Positions 1 to 8,488 of a stretch of 43,282 nucleotides of DNA are shown here, one piece after another. The position numbers and the translations under genes were made by a program. Source of the DNA: Bordetella parapertussis (GTDB taxonomy: Bacteria > Pseudomonadota > Gammaproteobacteria > Burkholderiales > SG8-39); contig CAMDRY010000001.1 of the NCBI GenBank assembly GCA_945906975.1, positions 1-43,282 of the forward strand, given 5' to 3'. Below the pieces are notes generated by a model. It was not told the DNA's origin, did not search any database, and worked only from the letters and a program-made list of their open reading frames with translations. How positions within the stretch are numbered: the stretch's first letter is position 1; each line of letters opens with the position of its first letter.

Positions 1-980
1 TCTCCGCGCCAGACCTTGCCCAGTTTCTCCGACAGGTTGATGGCGTCGTGAATGCCGCTGTTCAAACCGAAGCCGCCCAGCGGATTGTTAAGGTGTGCCG
101 CATCGCCGGCGAGCAGCACGCGGCCCTTGCGCCAGTTGTCGGCCACACGCTGGTGCACACGGTAAATGCTTTTGTAGCGAATCTCATAGGGCACATCGCG
201 TTCGAGGAAACCCTGCATGCGCCGCTCGACATTGGGCGCCTTGAGGTGCTCTTCGTCCGGCACTTCGGGGTTGCAGGGAAAGGCAATACGCCACAGGCCG
301 GGCGGGCCCTCATCGGGAATCTTGAAAATCGCCGCCCACTCAACCGGGTCGGAAATATAGGCGTTCATGGCAAAGCCGTGCTGCGCAAAATCGTATTCGG
401 TGCTGACAACAAGGAATTGCTCGGGCCAGGTAAAACCCTCAAAGTTGACGCCGGTCTGCTTGCGGATGACGCTCTTGCCGCCATCGGCCGCCACCAGCCA
501 TGCCGCCTCTATGGTCTGTGTTTTGCCGCCGGACTCGACCGAGACCATCACGCTGTCGCCGCGCTGCTCAAAGCCGGTGACGGCGTGGCCGAACAGCACC
601 GATGCAGCGGGCTGTTGCTTGAGCAAGTCAAACTGAATGGGCGTCAGGCGGTGCTGTTCGAGGTGCAGGCGGTAGGGATATGGCGTGATGTCCGAGAGCA
701 GGCCAAGGTCGAAATCCGCCACCAGATCGCCGCGGCGCTCGCGGATCTGCCAGTTGCCAACCTTAAGGCCGATCTGGTGCATGCGCTCGGTAATGCCATA
801 CGGGGCCATCATCTCCTGCGTCGGCGGATGAAACGAGCCGGCGCGCAGGTCCAGTGTCAGCGCCGGTTCAGCCTCGCAGACGATAACAGTGACACCCTGT
901 TTTGCGAGCGCGAGCGCGGCCATCAGCCCGGTCGGTCCGGCACCGGCTATGACTACGGGAAGCGTGGATGGAAATGCCAT
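1..980 (-). CDS. FAD-dependent aromatic monooxygenase (PHBH/UbiH type), partial
   Basis: The gene is read on the minus strand from ATG at 980 and runs off the left edge without a stop, so its C-terminus is missing. The translation starts MAFPSTLPVVIAGAGPTGLM, giving the GxGxxG dinucleotide-binding motif of class A flavoprotein hydroxylases. Around residue 170 it has AADGGKSVIRK (the DG motif), and near residue 300 LLAGDAAHLNNPLGGFGLN (the GD motif, contacting FAD ribityl). Such enzymes hydroxylate phenolic acids using NAD(P)H and oxygen in the cytoplasm. It starts 21 bases after the stop of the upstream Bug receptor gene, so the two probably form one operon, divergent from the MarR gene at 2233. 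The substrate cannot be read from the sequence. Family assignment is firm. Confidence 0.9.
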   Translation of the reverse strand, partial: MAFPSTLPVVIAGAGPTGLMAALALAKQGVTVIVCEAEPALTLDLRAGSFHPPTQEMMAPYGITERMHQIGLKVGNWQIRERRGDLVADFDLGLLSDITPYPYRLHLEQHRLTPIQFDLLKQQPAASVLFGHAVTGFEQRGDSVMVSVESGGKTQTIEAAWLVAADGGKSVIRKQTGVNFEGFTWPEQFLVVSTEYDFAQHGFAMNAYISDPVEWAAIFKIPDEGPPGLWRIAFPCNPEVPDEEHLKAPNVERRMQGFLERDVPYEIRYKSIYRVHQRVADNWRKGRVLLAGDAAHLNNPLGGFGLNSGIHDAINLSEKLGKVWRG

Positions 981-1001
981 GAACTCTCCAATAAGCCGGT
1001 G

Positions 1002-1976
1002 TTACTCGGCGCTGATGTTGTTTTTCTTGATCACCGCGGCCCAGCGGGCAAAGTCGCGTTGCATCAAGGCCTGCAGTTCTTCGGGTGTGGACGAGGTCGC
1101 ATCCATGCCCTGGCCATCCAGGCTTGCCTTGACATCGGGCATGGCGAGGATGGCACGGATCTCCGCATTGAGCCTGGCAACAATGGGGGCCGGCGTGTTC
1201 TTGGGCAGCATGACCGGGTACCACATGTCCACGTCCGCGCCCTTGATGCCCAGTTCCGTCAGCGTCGGCACATCGGCAGCGCTCGGATGGCGCTTGGCAC
1301 TGCCCACGGCGAGCGCCTTGAGTCGGCCGACCTTGACGTGTGGCATGGCCACATGGATGGGCATGAACATGACGCTGACCTGCCCCGACAGTGTATCGGT
1401 GATGGCGCCAGCCGTGCCCTTGTAAGGCACGTGCAGCAGGTCGATGCCGGCGAGGTCCTTGAGCAGCTCCATCGACATGTGGTGGGGCGTGCCAACGCCC
1501 GGCGAGGCGTAGGTCAGGCTTGTCGCCCTCGCCTTGGACTTGGCGATCATGTCCTGCACGCTCTCTATGCCCGACTTGGCGTTGGTCACCAGCATCAAGG
1601 TGCCATAAGCCGCCTGCGACACGGGCGCAAAATCCTTGAGCGGATCGAAGGGCACATTCTTGTACAGGCTGGCGGCGATCAGCATGGTGTTGGCACCGAT
1701 CATCACGGTGTAGCCATCGGGTGCCGCGCGCGCAACCATTTCTGCGCCGATGTTGCCGCTGGCGCCCGGTTTGTTTTCCACCACCACCGGCTGACCGAGC
1801 CGGGCCGACAACTTGGGGCCGACGGTGCGGGCGATCATATCCATGCCTGTGCCGGGGGTAAATGGCACGAGGAAAGTGATGGGACGCGAGGGATAAGCCT
1901 GTGCTTGAGCCTGTGACGGCCCATTGATGGATAACGCGGCGAGCAATGCCAGTACGGCAATCGGGTTTCGGTTCAT
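1002..1976 (-). CDS. Bug/TctC-family periplasmic solute receptor
   Basis: This 324-residue protein has an N-terminal signal peptide (hydrophobic stretch ending near SQAQAQA) followed by the family opening YPSRPITFLVPFTPGTGMD. It also has the typical GQPVVVENKPGASGNIGA and APDGYTVMIG blocks. These are extracytoplasmic receptors of tripartite tricarboxylate transporters, which bind carboxylates, often aromatic acids. No TctA or TctB membrane gene lies nearby, as is usual for the expanded Bug family of betaproteobacteria. A strong ribosome site (AAGGAGGCC) precedes the ATG at 1976. It is the first gene of a probable operon with the flavin monooxygenase, which suggests that it captures the monooxygenase substrate. 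The ligand is unknown. Confidence 0.93.
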   Translation of the reverse strand: MNRNPIAVLALLAALSINGPSQAQAQAYPSRPITFLVPFTPGTGMDMIARTVGPKLSARLGQPVVVENKPGASGNIGAEMVARAAPDGYTVMIGANTMLIAASLYKNVPFDPLKDFAPVSQAAYGTLMLVTNAKSGIESVQDMIAKSKARATSLTYASPGVGTPHHMSMELLKDLAGIDLLHVPYKGTAGAITDTLSGQVSVMFMPIHVAMPHVKVGRLKALAVGSAKRHPSAADVPTLTELGIKGADVDMWYPVMLPKNTPAPIVARLNAEIRAILAMPDVKASLDGQGMDATSSTPEELQALMQRDFARWAAVIKKNNISAE

Positions 1977-2070
1977 GCAAAAGGCCTCCTTGTTGACATG
2001 ACGGACACGGTCCGGAACAAACCGTGCAGCTTAAGCCCGATTCGAAAACCGCTTTTGCTGCGGTGCGAGA

Positions 2071-2155
2071 AATGCACCAGCGATCGAACCAGCCATAGCA
2101 CCAGCCTTTGCAGCAGCTTTAGCACCGGCTTTAGCACCAGGGTTTTAGCACCAGT
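2071..2155 (-). repeat. Degenerate 12-bp tandem repeat, possible coding relic
   Basis: About seven 12-base units occur in the leader between the divergent Bug and MarR genes. On the plus strand they read aatgcaccagcg, atcgaaccagcc, atagcaccagcc, tttgcagcagct, ttagcaccggct, ttagcaccaggg, and a last unit with one extra base. Read on the minus strand the period is exactly four codons and gives a Gly-Ala-Lys-Ala-like series ending in TAA at 2031-2033. The extra base and an upstream stop break the frame. It may be a decayed glycine/alanine/lysine-rich gene. No intact product is supported. Confidence 0.6.
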
Positions 2156-2181
2156 CTTGACACCAACTATGGCATCTATTA

Positions 2182-2193
2182 TGTATGCATACA
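2182..2193. promoter_or_regulatory. 12-bp perfect palindrome, candidate MarR operator
   Basis: TGTATGCATACA is perfectly self-complementary and lies 39 bases before the MarR start at 2233, in an AT-rich stretch between divergent genes. MarR dimers usually bind such palindromes over their own promoter. The site is seen directly; the function is inferred. Confidence 0.5.
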
Positions 2194-2232
2194 AGTTTGA
2201 AATATTAGTAAGAATGCGTATCATTTGTCAAC

Positions 2233-2766
2233 ATGAGAAAAAAAACTGGCCAAGTGAAAAAATCGGCGCCGCGCACTGCCGCGGCCATCCTCGACGCCCT
2301 TTACAAGCGTCCCGGCTTTTTGATCCGCCGGGTCAACCAGATCGCCGCGGCGGTGCACTTCGAAGCCTGCGGCCCCTGGGGGCTGACCCAGGCGCAGCAC
2401 GGCGCGCTGCTCATCGCGCATTGCTGCCCGGGGATAGACCAGACCGGCATCGGACAAGCCCTTGGCTTTGACCGCGCCACCACCGGTCAGGTGCTGCGCG
2501 GTCTCGAGGCACGCGGCCTCGTCGGTCGCGCCGTTTCGGGCAAGGACGGGCGGCGACGCAGCATCGCGCCGACCCGCGAAGGCGAAAATGTGCTGCGCGA
2601 GGCCGGCCCGTCGCTCGAGCGTGCACAGCAGGACCTGCTCGCGCCGCTGTCGGCCCCCGAACGCAAGCAACTCGCCACCCTGCTCGCGCGCTTGTGCAAC
2701 GCATTCAATGAGACTTCACGCGCGCCGGTTGTGCGTCCGGCGTTGCCTGCCAGGAAAATCGCTTAG
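2233..2766 (+). CDS. MarR-family transcriptional regulator
   Basis: This 177-residue protein has the MarR winged-helix layout. An N-terminal dimerisation helix (about 15-45) is followed by LTQAQHGALLIAH, then a helix-turn-helix around IGQALGFDRATTGQVLRGLE (about 78-98). The wing GLVGRAVSGKDGRRRSIAPT (about 100-120) carries the DxRxR-like DGRRR. MarR proteins are dimeric repressors released by phenolic or other small ligands. It diverges from the Bug receptor/monooxygenase operon with a palindrome between them, so it probably controls that operon and itself. No clear Shine-Dalgarno sequence precedes the ATG. The C-terminal tail is basic and not conserved. The family is certain; the effector is unknown. 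Confidence 0.92.
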   Translation: MRKKTGQVKKSAPRTAAAILDALYKRPGFLIRRVNQIAAAVHFEACGPWGLTQAQHGALLIAHCCPGIDQTGIGQALGFDRATTGQVLRGLEARGLVGRAVSGKDGRRRSIAPTREGENVLREAGPSLERAQQDLLAPLSAPERKQLATLLARLCNAFNETSRAPVVRPALPARKIA

Positions 2767-2843
2767 CCGTGCTGCGGCGCGCACCGCATAATCAGCCAGC
2801 GTGAGCGCGATTCCAAACGCAAATTCAATCCGGGAGATGAACG

Positions 2844-3332
2844 ATGCTGTTGCGCGGATCCTGCCATTGCGGTGCGGTTGCTTTCACGCTCAAATCAACC
2901 ACGCCCTACCCCTACATGCGCTGTTACTGCTCGATCTGCCGCAAGACCGACGGCGGCGGCGGCTACGCCATCAATATCATGGGCGAAGCGGCAACGCTCA
3001 AAGTAAAGGGCAAAGCCGCAATTTCCATTTACCGCGCCCGCTTGGGCAGCGGCAAATCAAAAAAAACCAGCACCGGCCGCCGTCACTTTTGCAGTCACTG
3101 CGGCAGCGCGCTTTGGGTCGCCGACCCGCGCTGGCCCGAATGGGTCTATCCCTTCGCTTCAGCCATAGACACCAAACTGCCGCTGCCGCCGCAACACTGC
3201 AACATCATGCTGGACTTCGCCGCCCCCTGGTCCGACATTCCCAAGCCTGGCCGCAAAAACATCGCCTTTGCACGCTACCCCGACGAAGGCATTCTTGAGT
3301 GGCACAAGAAACGCGGCTTGCTCACCGGCTAG
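2844..3332 (+). CDS. GFA-domain zinc protein (CENP-V/GFA family)
   Basis: This 162-residue protein has the spaced cysteines of the GFA fold: GSCHCGAV at about 5-12, MRCYCSICRKTDGGGG at about 25-40 and HFCSHCGSALWV at about 79-90. These bind two zinc ions. Members were named glutathione-dependent formaldehyde-activating enzymes, but most have no proven activity. A ribosome site (GGGAG) precedes the ATG. The gene lies 77 bases after the MarR gene on the same strand. Its last 11 bases overlap the 3' end of the convergent LysR gene. Single-domain protein of usual length; role unknown. Confidence 0.9.
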   Translation: MLLRGSCHCGAVAFTLKSTTPYPYMRCYCSICRKTDGGGGYAINIMGEAATLKVKGKAAISIYRARLGSGKSKKTSTGRRHFCSHCGSALWVADPRWPEWVYPFASAIDTKLPLPPQHCNIMLDFAAPWSDIPKPGRKNIAFARYPDEGILEWHKKRGLLTG

Positions 3333-4311
3333 CCGCGACTTTGTCAGATGCACTGGCGGCGCCAACCTGCCTGCTCGCCTCGGCCAGCAGCCAGTCGCGA
3401 AACACGCCGACCACACCGCGCCTGGACGACAAATCATTGCTCACAACATAGTAACTGGACGCCAACGGCACCTTCAGCGCAAAGGGCGCGACCAGGCGAC
3501 CGGCCGTCAGGTCCGCGGTCGCCAGCGCAGGAGTGCTGGCGACCACCCCCAAGCCGGCCATCGCCGCCTCCAGCGCCAGCACAGAATGGGTGAAGTGCGG
3601 GCCCCGCTGCGTGTCCATTCCCCCGACACCCGCCTTTTCCAGCCAAATGTCCCAGAACGAACGCCCCTCGTAGAGCACGCCCCTGTCATCGTGCAGCAAG
3701 GTATGACGGCACAAATCCGCCGGCGTCTCCAAGCGATGCTCACCGGCGAGCAGCAGCGGACTGCACATCGGCGTGATGTCCAGGGGCAACAAGCGGTCAA
3801 CGCGCATGCCCGGATAATCGCCATTCCCGAATACCGCCACCACATCGACCTCGTCAGCCCAGGCCAGCACGCTTTCGAAATCGCCACGCTGACCACGCGG
3901 TAGACGCGAGAACTGGCGCATTTGCGTCGACACACGCACATCGATGTCGGGGTGACTGATGACAAAACGATGCAAGCGCGGCATCAACCAGTGCGACGCG
4001 AAGGAGGGCGATGCGCCAACGGTAAGCACATCGGTGCCGCGATAGTCCCGCACACGGTCTACCGCCTGGCGCAGGCAATCAAACCCCTCCTGCAATTTGG
4101 GCAGGCAGGCCTGCGCGATTTCAGTGAGTTCGATCGCGCGATGGCGGCGGCGAAACAACCTCACCCCCAACCAGGCCTCGAGTTGCTGGATTTGATGACT
4201 GACAGCCGCCGGCGTAACGCTGAGATCAGCCGCAGCCTTTTTCAGACTCAGGTGGCGCGCTGCGGACTCAAAAGCACGTAATGCCGTCAGGGGGGGCAGC
4301 GTCGAAGCCAT
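3322..4311 (-). CDS. LysR-family regulator, GcvA-like
   Basis: This 329-residue LysR-type regulator starts PPLTALRAFESAARHLSLKK. The helix-turn-helix lies at about 18-65 (AAADLSVTPAAVSHQIQQLE, then LFRRRHRAIELTE), and the phrase VSHQIQQLE is typical of the GcvA subgroup. Residues from about 92 form the periplasmic-binding-like effector domain. It diverges from the ridA-led catabolic cluster at 4531 across 219 bases, the classic placement for a LysR activator of the adjacent operon. The effector is presumably a pathway intermediate. The ribosome site is weak. The 3' end overlaps the GFA gene by 11 bases in convergent orientation. Confidence 0.93.
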   Translation of the reverse strand: MASTLPPLTALRAFESAARHLSLKKAAADLSVTPAAVSHQIQQLEAWLGVRLFRRRHRAIELTEIAQACLPKLQEGFDCLRQAVDRVRDYRGTDVLTVGASPSFASHWLMPRLHRFVISHPDIDVRVSTQMRQFSRLPRGQRGDFESVLAWADEVDVVAVFGNGDYPGMRVDRLLPLDITPMCSPLLLAGEHRLETPADLCRHTLLHDDRGVLYEGRSFWDIWLEKAGVGGMDTQRGPHFTHSVLALEAAMAGLGVVASTPALATADLTAGRLVAPFALKVPLASSYYVVSNDLSSRRGVVGVFRDWLLAEASRQVGAASASDKVAASR

Positions 4312-4530
4312 GGTTCAGTTTATTTTTTCTCATGTGTTTTCGCAAGATAATTCGTGTGACAGCCTGCTGGCACCTAGCTATTGTTGAGAAGCATTCAGCA
4401 ATTGACACGCCTTGTTCTTGCGAAGAATGAATGCAACTAGCTTGTTTTACTACATTTATATGCAATACCGGCATTTTGCCGGATTGCGCCGGGTACCGCA
4501 CAATCTGCCCGTCACCGTTTGGAGAGCGCC
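4312..4530. promoter_or_regulatory. Divergent control region between LysR and ridA
   Basis: The AT-rich intergenic stretch contains an inverted pair GCATTCA / TGAATGC (about 4392-4435) that could be a LysR site. A short hairpin CCGGCA-TTT-TGCCGG lies at 4468-4482, just before the ridA ribosome site. An AT-rich block near 4443-4465 could hold the plus-strand promoter, but I cannot fix -35 and -10 boxes with confidence. Confidence 0.4.
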
Positions 4531-4938
4531 TTGGCTGACATTAAAATTTTTAACCCAGATACGCTGGGCACACCGCTCGGCCAATATTCACAAATTACCC
4601 GCGTCAAGGCCTCCGAATTCATTTTTATCGCCGGCATGCTCGCCGGCGACAAGGCCGGCAATATCGTCGGTGCGAATGACTTCGACAAGCAGTGCACGCA
4701 GGTGTTCGCCAACCTCGAGGCCGCGCTCAAGTCGGTGGGGGCCGGCTGGGGCAACATCGTGCAATTCACGACCTACCTCGTCCACTCGCAGGACATCCCG
4801 AAATTCATGACCTACCGCCTGCGCGAATTCCCGGGCATGTTCCCAAACGGCGCCTACCCGCCCAATACCCTGCTGATGGTCGACCGCCTGGTGCAAGAAC
4901 CCTTCCTCGTCGAAGTGCAGGCCATCGCGGCGATCTGA
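4531..4938 (+). CDS. RidA/YjgF-family enamine/imine deaminase
   Basis: This 135-residue RidA fold protein starts ADIKIFNPDTLGTPLGQYSQ, with the core IFIAGMLAGDKAGNIVG and the C-terminal VDRLVQEPFLVEVQAIAAI. Arg119 sits at the position of the catalytic arginine of E. coli RidA, so it is probably an active deaminase of reactive enamines or imines. Some relatives deaminate 2-aminomuconate in aromatic pathways. I chose TTG at 4531 because GGAGAG lies four bases before it. A TTG at 4519 is also in frame but has no such site. It is the first gene of the long catabolic cluster, 13 bases before the hydrolase, which hints at a nitrogen-bearing intermediate. Confidence 0.9.
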   Translation: MADIKIFNPDTLGTPLGQYSQITRVKASEFIFIAGMLAGDKAGNIVGANDFDKQCTQVFANLEAALKSVGAGWGNIVQFTTYLVHSQDIPKFMTYRLREFPGMFPNGAYPPNTLLMVDRLVQEPFLVEVQAIAAI

Positions 4939-4951
4939 GCGAAGGCCAAAA

Positions 4952-5776
4952 ATGATGAAGGATCAAAGCTTCGATTTCCGCGGCATCCCGGTCCATTACG
5001 TCGAAGGCGGCGAGGGCTTCCCGATACTAATGATCCACGGCTCTGGCCCAGGTGCGTCAACCCAGGGCAACTGGCGGCTGGTGCTCGAGCCCCTGGCCGA
5101 GCATCACCACGTGTATGGTATGGACTTGATTGGATTCGGAAAATCCGGTCGCAAGCCATCACCACCCTACTTCGATTTTCCGCTTTGGGTGGAGCAATGC
5201 CTGGAAATGATCCGGCGCATGCCGGGTGAGCGCGTGGGCATCATCGGCCATTCGATCTCCGGCGCCCTGGCGCTCAAGCTCGCCGCGCGCGAGCCGCGCG
5301 TATCGCACGTCATGACCACGGCCACCGTGGGCGCGGTGTTCCCCTTGTCCGAAGCGTCGCGGCGCACCTGGACTTTCCCGAAAAACCGCGACGAACTGCG
5401 CCTCACGGCCGAAGGCCTTATCCACGACAAGTCGCTCATTGACGAGGCCTATTTATCCGGCCGGGAAAAGGTTTTGTTCTCGGGCGACTACGAAACTTAT
5501 TTCAGCAAGATGTTCGAGGGCGACAAGCTGCGCTACATCGATCAGGCCGTCCTCGGTGCCGAGGAACTGTCCAAGGTCAAATGCGAGGTGCTGATGCTGC
5601 ACGGCCGCGAGGACAAGGGCTTCCCGCCCGAGCCGCTGACGCTGACCGTCGGCCGCTCGCTGCCGCACGCCGATATCGTGCTGCTCGGCCGTTGCTCGCA
5701 TTCGGTCGCCTTCGAATACCCGAAAAAATTCCTCGCCCTCGCCGAGTCATTTTTCGACGGTAGCGGGCACCCCTAG
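4952..5776 (+). CDS. Alpha/beta hydrolase, meta-cleavage-product-hydrolase-like
   Basis: This 274-residue alpha/beta hydrolase has an oxyanion-hole motif MIHGSGPGAST (about 27-37). The nucleophile elbow is GHSISG (Ser101), the acid Asp sits in LMLHGREDKGFPPE, and the catalytic His is in GRCSHSVAFEYP near the C-terminus. The HGSGPGA signature is typical of the MhpC/DmpD/BphD carbon-carbon hydrolases of ring-cleavage pathways, although related esterases also have it. The gene follows ridA by 13 bases and precedes the amidohydrolase by 13, so it is tightly within the operon. There is no extradiol dioxygenase in the window that would make a classical meta-cleavage substrate. Confidence 0.88.
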   Translation: MMKDQSFDFRGIPVHYVEGGEGFPILMIHGSGPGASTQGNWRLVLEPLAEHHHVYGMDLIGFGKSGRKPSPPYFDFPLWVEQCLEMIRRMPGERVGIIGHSISGALALKLAAREPRVSHVMTTATVGAVFPLSEASRRTWTFPKNRDELRLTAEGLIHDKSLIDEAYLSGREKVLFSGDYETYFSKMFEGDKLRYIDQAVLGAEELSKVKCEVLMLHGREDKGFPPEPLTLTVGRSLPHADIVLLGRCSHSVAFEYPKKFLALAESFFDGSGHP

Positions 5777-5789
5777 CAAGGAGCAACAC

Positions 5790-7157
5790 ATGGCAAATAC
5801 CAAGGCGCCAAAGGGCTATGTCCTCAAGGGCAAGCTCATAGACGGCACGCTGGACAAGCCCATAAACAAGGGCGCCGTCGCCACCGAAGGCGAACGTATC
5901 GTCTGGGTCGGCAATGCCGATGCGCTGCCGAAAAAATATCTGTCTCCCGGCTATGAGAGCATCGCCCTCCCCGGACGCAGCATCATGCCCGGCCTCATCG
6001 ACGGGCACATCCACATCTCCTTCGGCGAATCACGCTCGGAAGAGGAGCTCGCGCTGTACACACCGGTCGAATTTCGCACCCTCAAGGCGATCTGGAACGC
6101 CAAGAAAGTGCTGCAGGCCGGCGTCACCAGCACCTTCGATGCGGCAACAACCTACAACATCGCGCAGTCGGTGCGTGATGCCATCGACAGCGGCATGTTC
6201 GAAGGTCCGCGCTTCGCCGTTTCAGGCAAGCAGCTCACCTCGCACCAGGGGCTCGAGGACTCGTTCCCCAACGAGATGCAGTTCCCCCCGGGTCAGGCCG
6301 GCGTGCTGGTAAAAAGCCGCGACGAAATCATCGAGCAAATCCGCTACCAGGCCAAGGACAACGTCGATGCAATCAAGGTCTCGGGTTCCAATGATTCGCT
6401 GATCACCCCCGACTCCCTTGACGGCGCCGCCTTCACGCTCGAGGAATTCCAGGCCATCGCCGACGAGTCGCACCGCCTGGGCAAGATATGCACGGTGCAC
6501 GCGCGCTCCCGCGACTCGATCCTGCTCGCGGCCAAGGCCGGTTTTGACGTCATTTTCCACGCCTCGTTCATTGATGACGAGGGCATTGACTGGTGCCTGA
6601 AGAACAAGTGCATCATCGTGCCAACCCTGCCCCTGCTGGTGAACATACTCGAGGCCAGCCCTCCCAATGCCGGCGCCTCCATCGCCGACGCCTTCAAGCG
6701 GGAGGTCGACGCTGCGGTGCAAAACCTGCCGCGCGCCTATCGCGCCGGGGTGCCGCTGATCCAGGGCTCGGAGAGCGGCTGGTCGCCGGTACCCTACGGA
6801 CAGTGGCACGCGCGTGAAATGCAGATTTTTGTTGAATATCTGGGACTCAGCCCGCTCGAGGCCATCAATACCGGCACCCACGCCGCGACGCAAATCCTCA
6901 AGCGCTTCGGCCATGAAGTGGGCAAGCTCGAGGTCGGACGCTATGCCGACATTCTGGTCGTTGACGGCGACCCGACAAAAGACATCACGCTGCTGCAAAA
7001 GCCATCGCGCTTCGACCACATATTCAAGTCGGGGCGGCCGATCGAGCGCACGCCGCCCGCACCGCGCAAGCAGATGTACTACGAGCGGCACAAAATTTTC
7101 CTGAACGGCCTTTTCCAGTACGACGAGAACACCGGCAAAGGTGTGCTGGTCCGCTAA
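5790..7157 (+). CDS. Amidohydrolase-superfamily metal hydrolase with Glu in place of the late Asp
   Basis: This 455-residue protein belongs to the prolidase/imidazolonepropionase-like amidohydrolases. An N-terminal beta-sandwich is followed by the metal motif DGHIHIS (His73, His75). Lys196 lies in DAIKVSGSND (probable carboxylated lysine), His237 in CTVHARSRD and His257 in IFHASF. Where these enzymes usually carry the catalytic Asp (GTDxG-like), this protein has QGSESGW, with Glu328. The C-terminal VGRYADILVVDGDP strand is typical. It hydrolyses an amide or lactam-like ring if active. It starts 13 bases after the hydrolase with a good ribosome site (AAGGAG). Substrate unknown. Confidence 0.9.
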   Translation: MANTKAPKGYVLKGKLIDGTLDKPINKGAVATEGERIVWVGNADALPKKYLSPGYESIALPGRSIMPGLIDGHIHISFGESRSEEELALYTPVEFRTLKAIWNAKKVLQAGVTSTFDAATTYNIAQSVRDAIDSGMFEGPRFAVSGKQLTSHQGLEDSFPNEMQFPPGQAGVLVKSRDEIIEQIRYQAKDNVDAIKVSGSNDSLITPDSLDGAAFTLEEFQAIADESHRLGKICTVHARSRDSILLAAKAGFDVIFHASFIDDEGIDWCLKNKCIIVPTLPLLVNILEASPPNAGASIADAFKREVDAAVQNLPRAYRAGVPLIQGSESGWSPVPYGQWHAREMQIFVEYLGLSPLEAINTGTHAATQILKRFGHEVGKLEVGRYADILVVDGDPTKDITLLQKPSRFDHIFKSGRPIERTPPAPRKQMYYERHKIFLNGLFQYDENTGKGVLVR

Positions 7158-7181
7158 TCCGCTTTGAATGGAGAAACACCA

Positions 7182-8465
7182 ATGAGCGCCTACAACAACG
7201 AGCATTTTCGCAACCTGGTGCAGACCGACCGGGTCCACCGCTCCGTCTACACCGATCCGCAGATATTCGAGATCGAAATGGAGAAAATTTTCGGCCGCAC
7301 CTGGGTATTTGTCGGCCACGAAAGCCTGGTACCCAATTTCGGCGATTATTACTGCACCACACTCGGCCGCCAGCCCATCGTGTTAAGCCGCGACGAAGCC
7401 GGCAAGCTCCACGTGCTCTATAACCGTTGCGGCCACCGCGGAGCCAAGGTGCTGTCCAAGGAACGCGGCAACCAGCGCATATTCACATGCATGTATCACG
7501 GCTGGGGGTTCCGACCCGACGGCAAACTCGCCGGCGTGCCGATGCGCGGCGACTTTCCCGAAGGCGTGCTCGACGATCCGGTGTTCGGCATGGCGCCACT
7601 GCCACGCTTCGAATCCTATCGGGGCTTTGTCTTCGCCTGCCTGGCCCCCAATGTCATGCCACTGAAGGACTACCTCGGCGAGGCGATCCGCGGCATAGAT
7701 GAAATGGTCGACCGCGCACCGGATGGCGAGGTGCAATTCTGGGCCGGCTGCCACCGCTACATTTACAAGGGCAACTGGAAGCTGCAGATGGACAACATGG
7801 CCGACACCTACCACCCCGCGGCCTGCCACGGCTCCACAGTGGGGCCGGACGGGCGACAATTCCAGCGCCGTGCCGGCGCCGAGGGCGGCGCAGCACCTTT
7901 CTTCGCCCCCAACGGCGAGGCCATCGTGTCGCAACTGGGCGTGCGCGGATTCCCCAACGGCCACAGCTCGGAGCAATCCCTGTTCGACAAGGAACAGCGT
8001 GGCGGCGTGATTGAGGAGTACCGCGCGTTGATGGTCAGCCGTTTCGGCGAGGAGCGCACCGCCGAAATCATGAAAAACCGCCGCCACAGCCTGACGCTGT
8101 TCCCGACCACCGACATCCTTATCGCGCAGACCTCGGTGCGCATCGTCAAACCGCTCGCGGTCGATCTCACCGAGGTGGAAATCTGGCCGGTTCGGCTCAA
8201 GGGTGCACCGGAGGTCATTTCGACCGACCTGGTGAAGTTCGTCAACATCACACACTCGGCCTCGTCCTTCATCCAGACCGACGATCTGGAGGCCTTCGAA
8301 CGCTGCCAGGAAGGCCTCAAGACGCAGGGTGCGGATTGGGTCCTTATAGCGCGCGGCGTGGGCGCCGAAATCGATGAGGGCAAGGGCGTGTTGCTCGGCC
8401 CCCGCTCAAGCGAAGTGGGCATGCGCGCCAAGCACAATATGTGGCGCGACCTGATGAGCGCCTGA
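7182..8465 (+). CDS. Rieske ring-hydroxylating oxygenase, alpha subunit 1
   Basis: This 427-residue large subunit binds a Rieske [2Fe-2S] cluster through Cys83, His85, Cys103 and His106 (YNRCGHRGAK ... FTCMYHGWGF). Mononuclear iron ligands His211 and His216 lie in ADTYHPAACH, with bridging Asp208 between subunits. A carboxylate ligand is expected near QTDDLEAFERCQ. The pattern resembles benzoate/anthranilate/toluate dioxygenase alpha subunits, which insert two oxygens into an aromatic ring. I chose ATG 7182, not the in-frame 7164, because GGAGAA lies just before it. The beta subunit gene follows directly. No ferredoxin or reductase accompanies it. Confidence 0.95.
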   Translation: MSAYNNEHFRNLVQTDRVHRSVYTDPQIFEIEMEKIFGRTWVFVGHESLVPNFGDYYCTTLGRQPIVLSRDEAGKLHVLYNRCGHRGAKVLSKERGNQRIFTCMYHGWGFRPDGKLAGVPMRGDFPEGVLDDPVFGMAPLPRFESYRGFVFACLAPNVMPLKDYLGEAIRGIDEMVDRAPDGEVQFWAGCHRYIYKGNWKLQMDNMADTYHPAACHGSTVGPDGRQFQRRAGAEGGAAPFFAPNGEAIVSQLGVRGFPNGHSSEQSLFDKEQRGGVIEEYRALMVSRFGEERTAEIMKNRRHSLTLFPTTDILIAQTSVRIVKPLAVDLTEVEIWPVRLKGAPEVISTDLVKFVNITHSASSFIQTDDLEAFERCQEGLKTQGADWVLIARGVGAEIDEGKGVLLGPRSSEVGMRAKHNMWRDLMSA

Positions 8466-8488
8466 CCCGATCACAAAGGACACTATCC

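Noticed and set aside
48..1916. 622-codon plus-strand open frame
   Set aside because: It is antisense to the flavin monooxygenase and Bug receptor genes, whose motifs are clear on the minus strand; its translation has no family character.
4952..5776. Classical meta-cleavage pathway
   Set aside because: The hydrolase has the right motifs, but no extradiol dioxygenase gene occurs in the window to support it.
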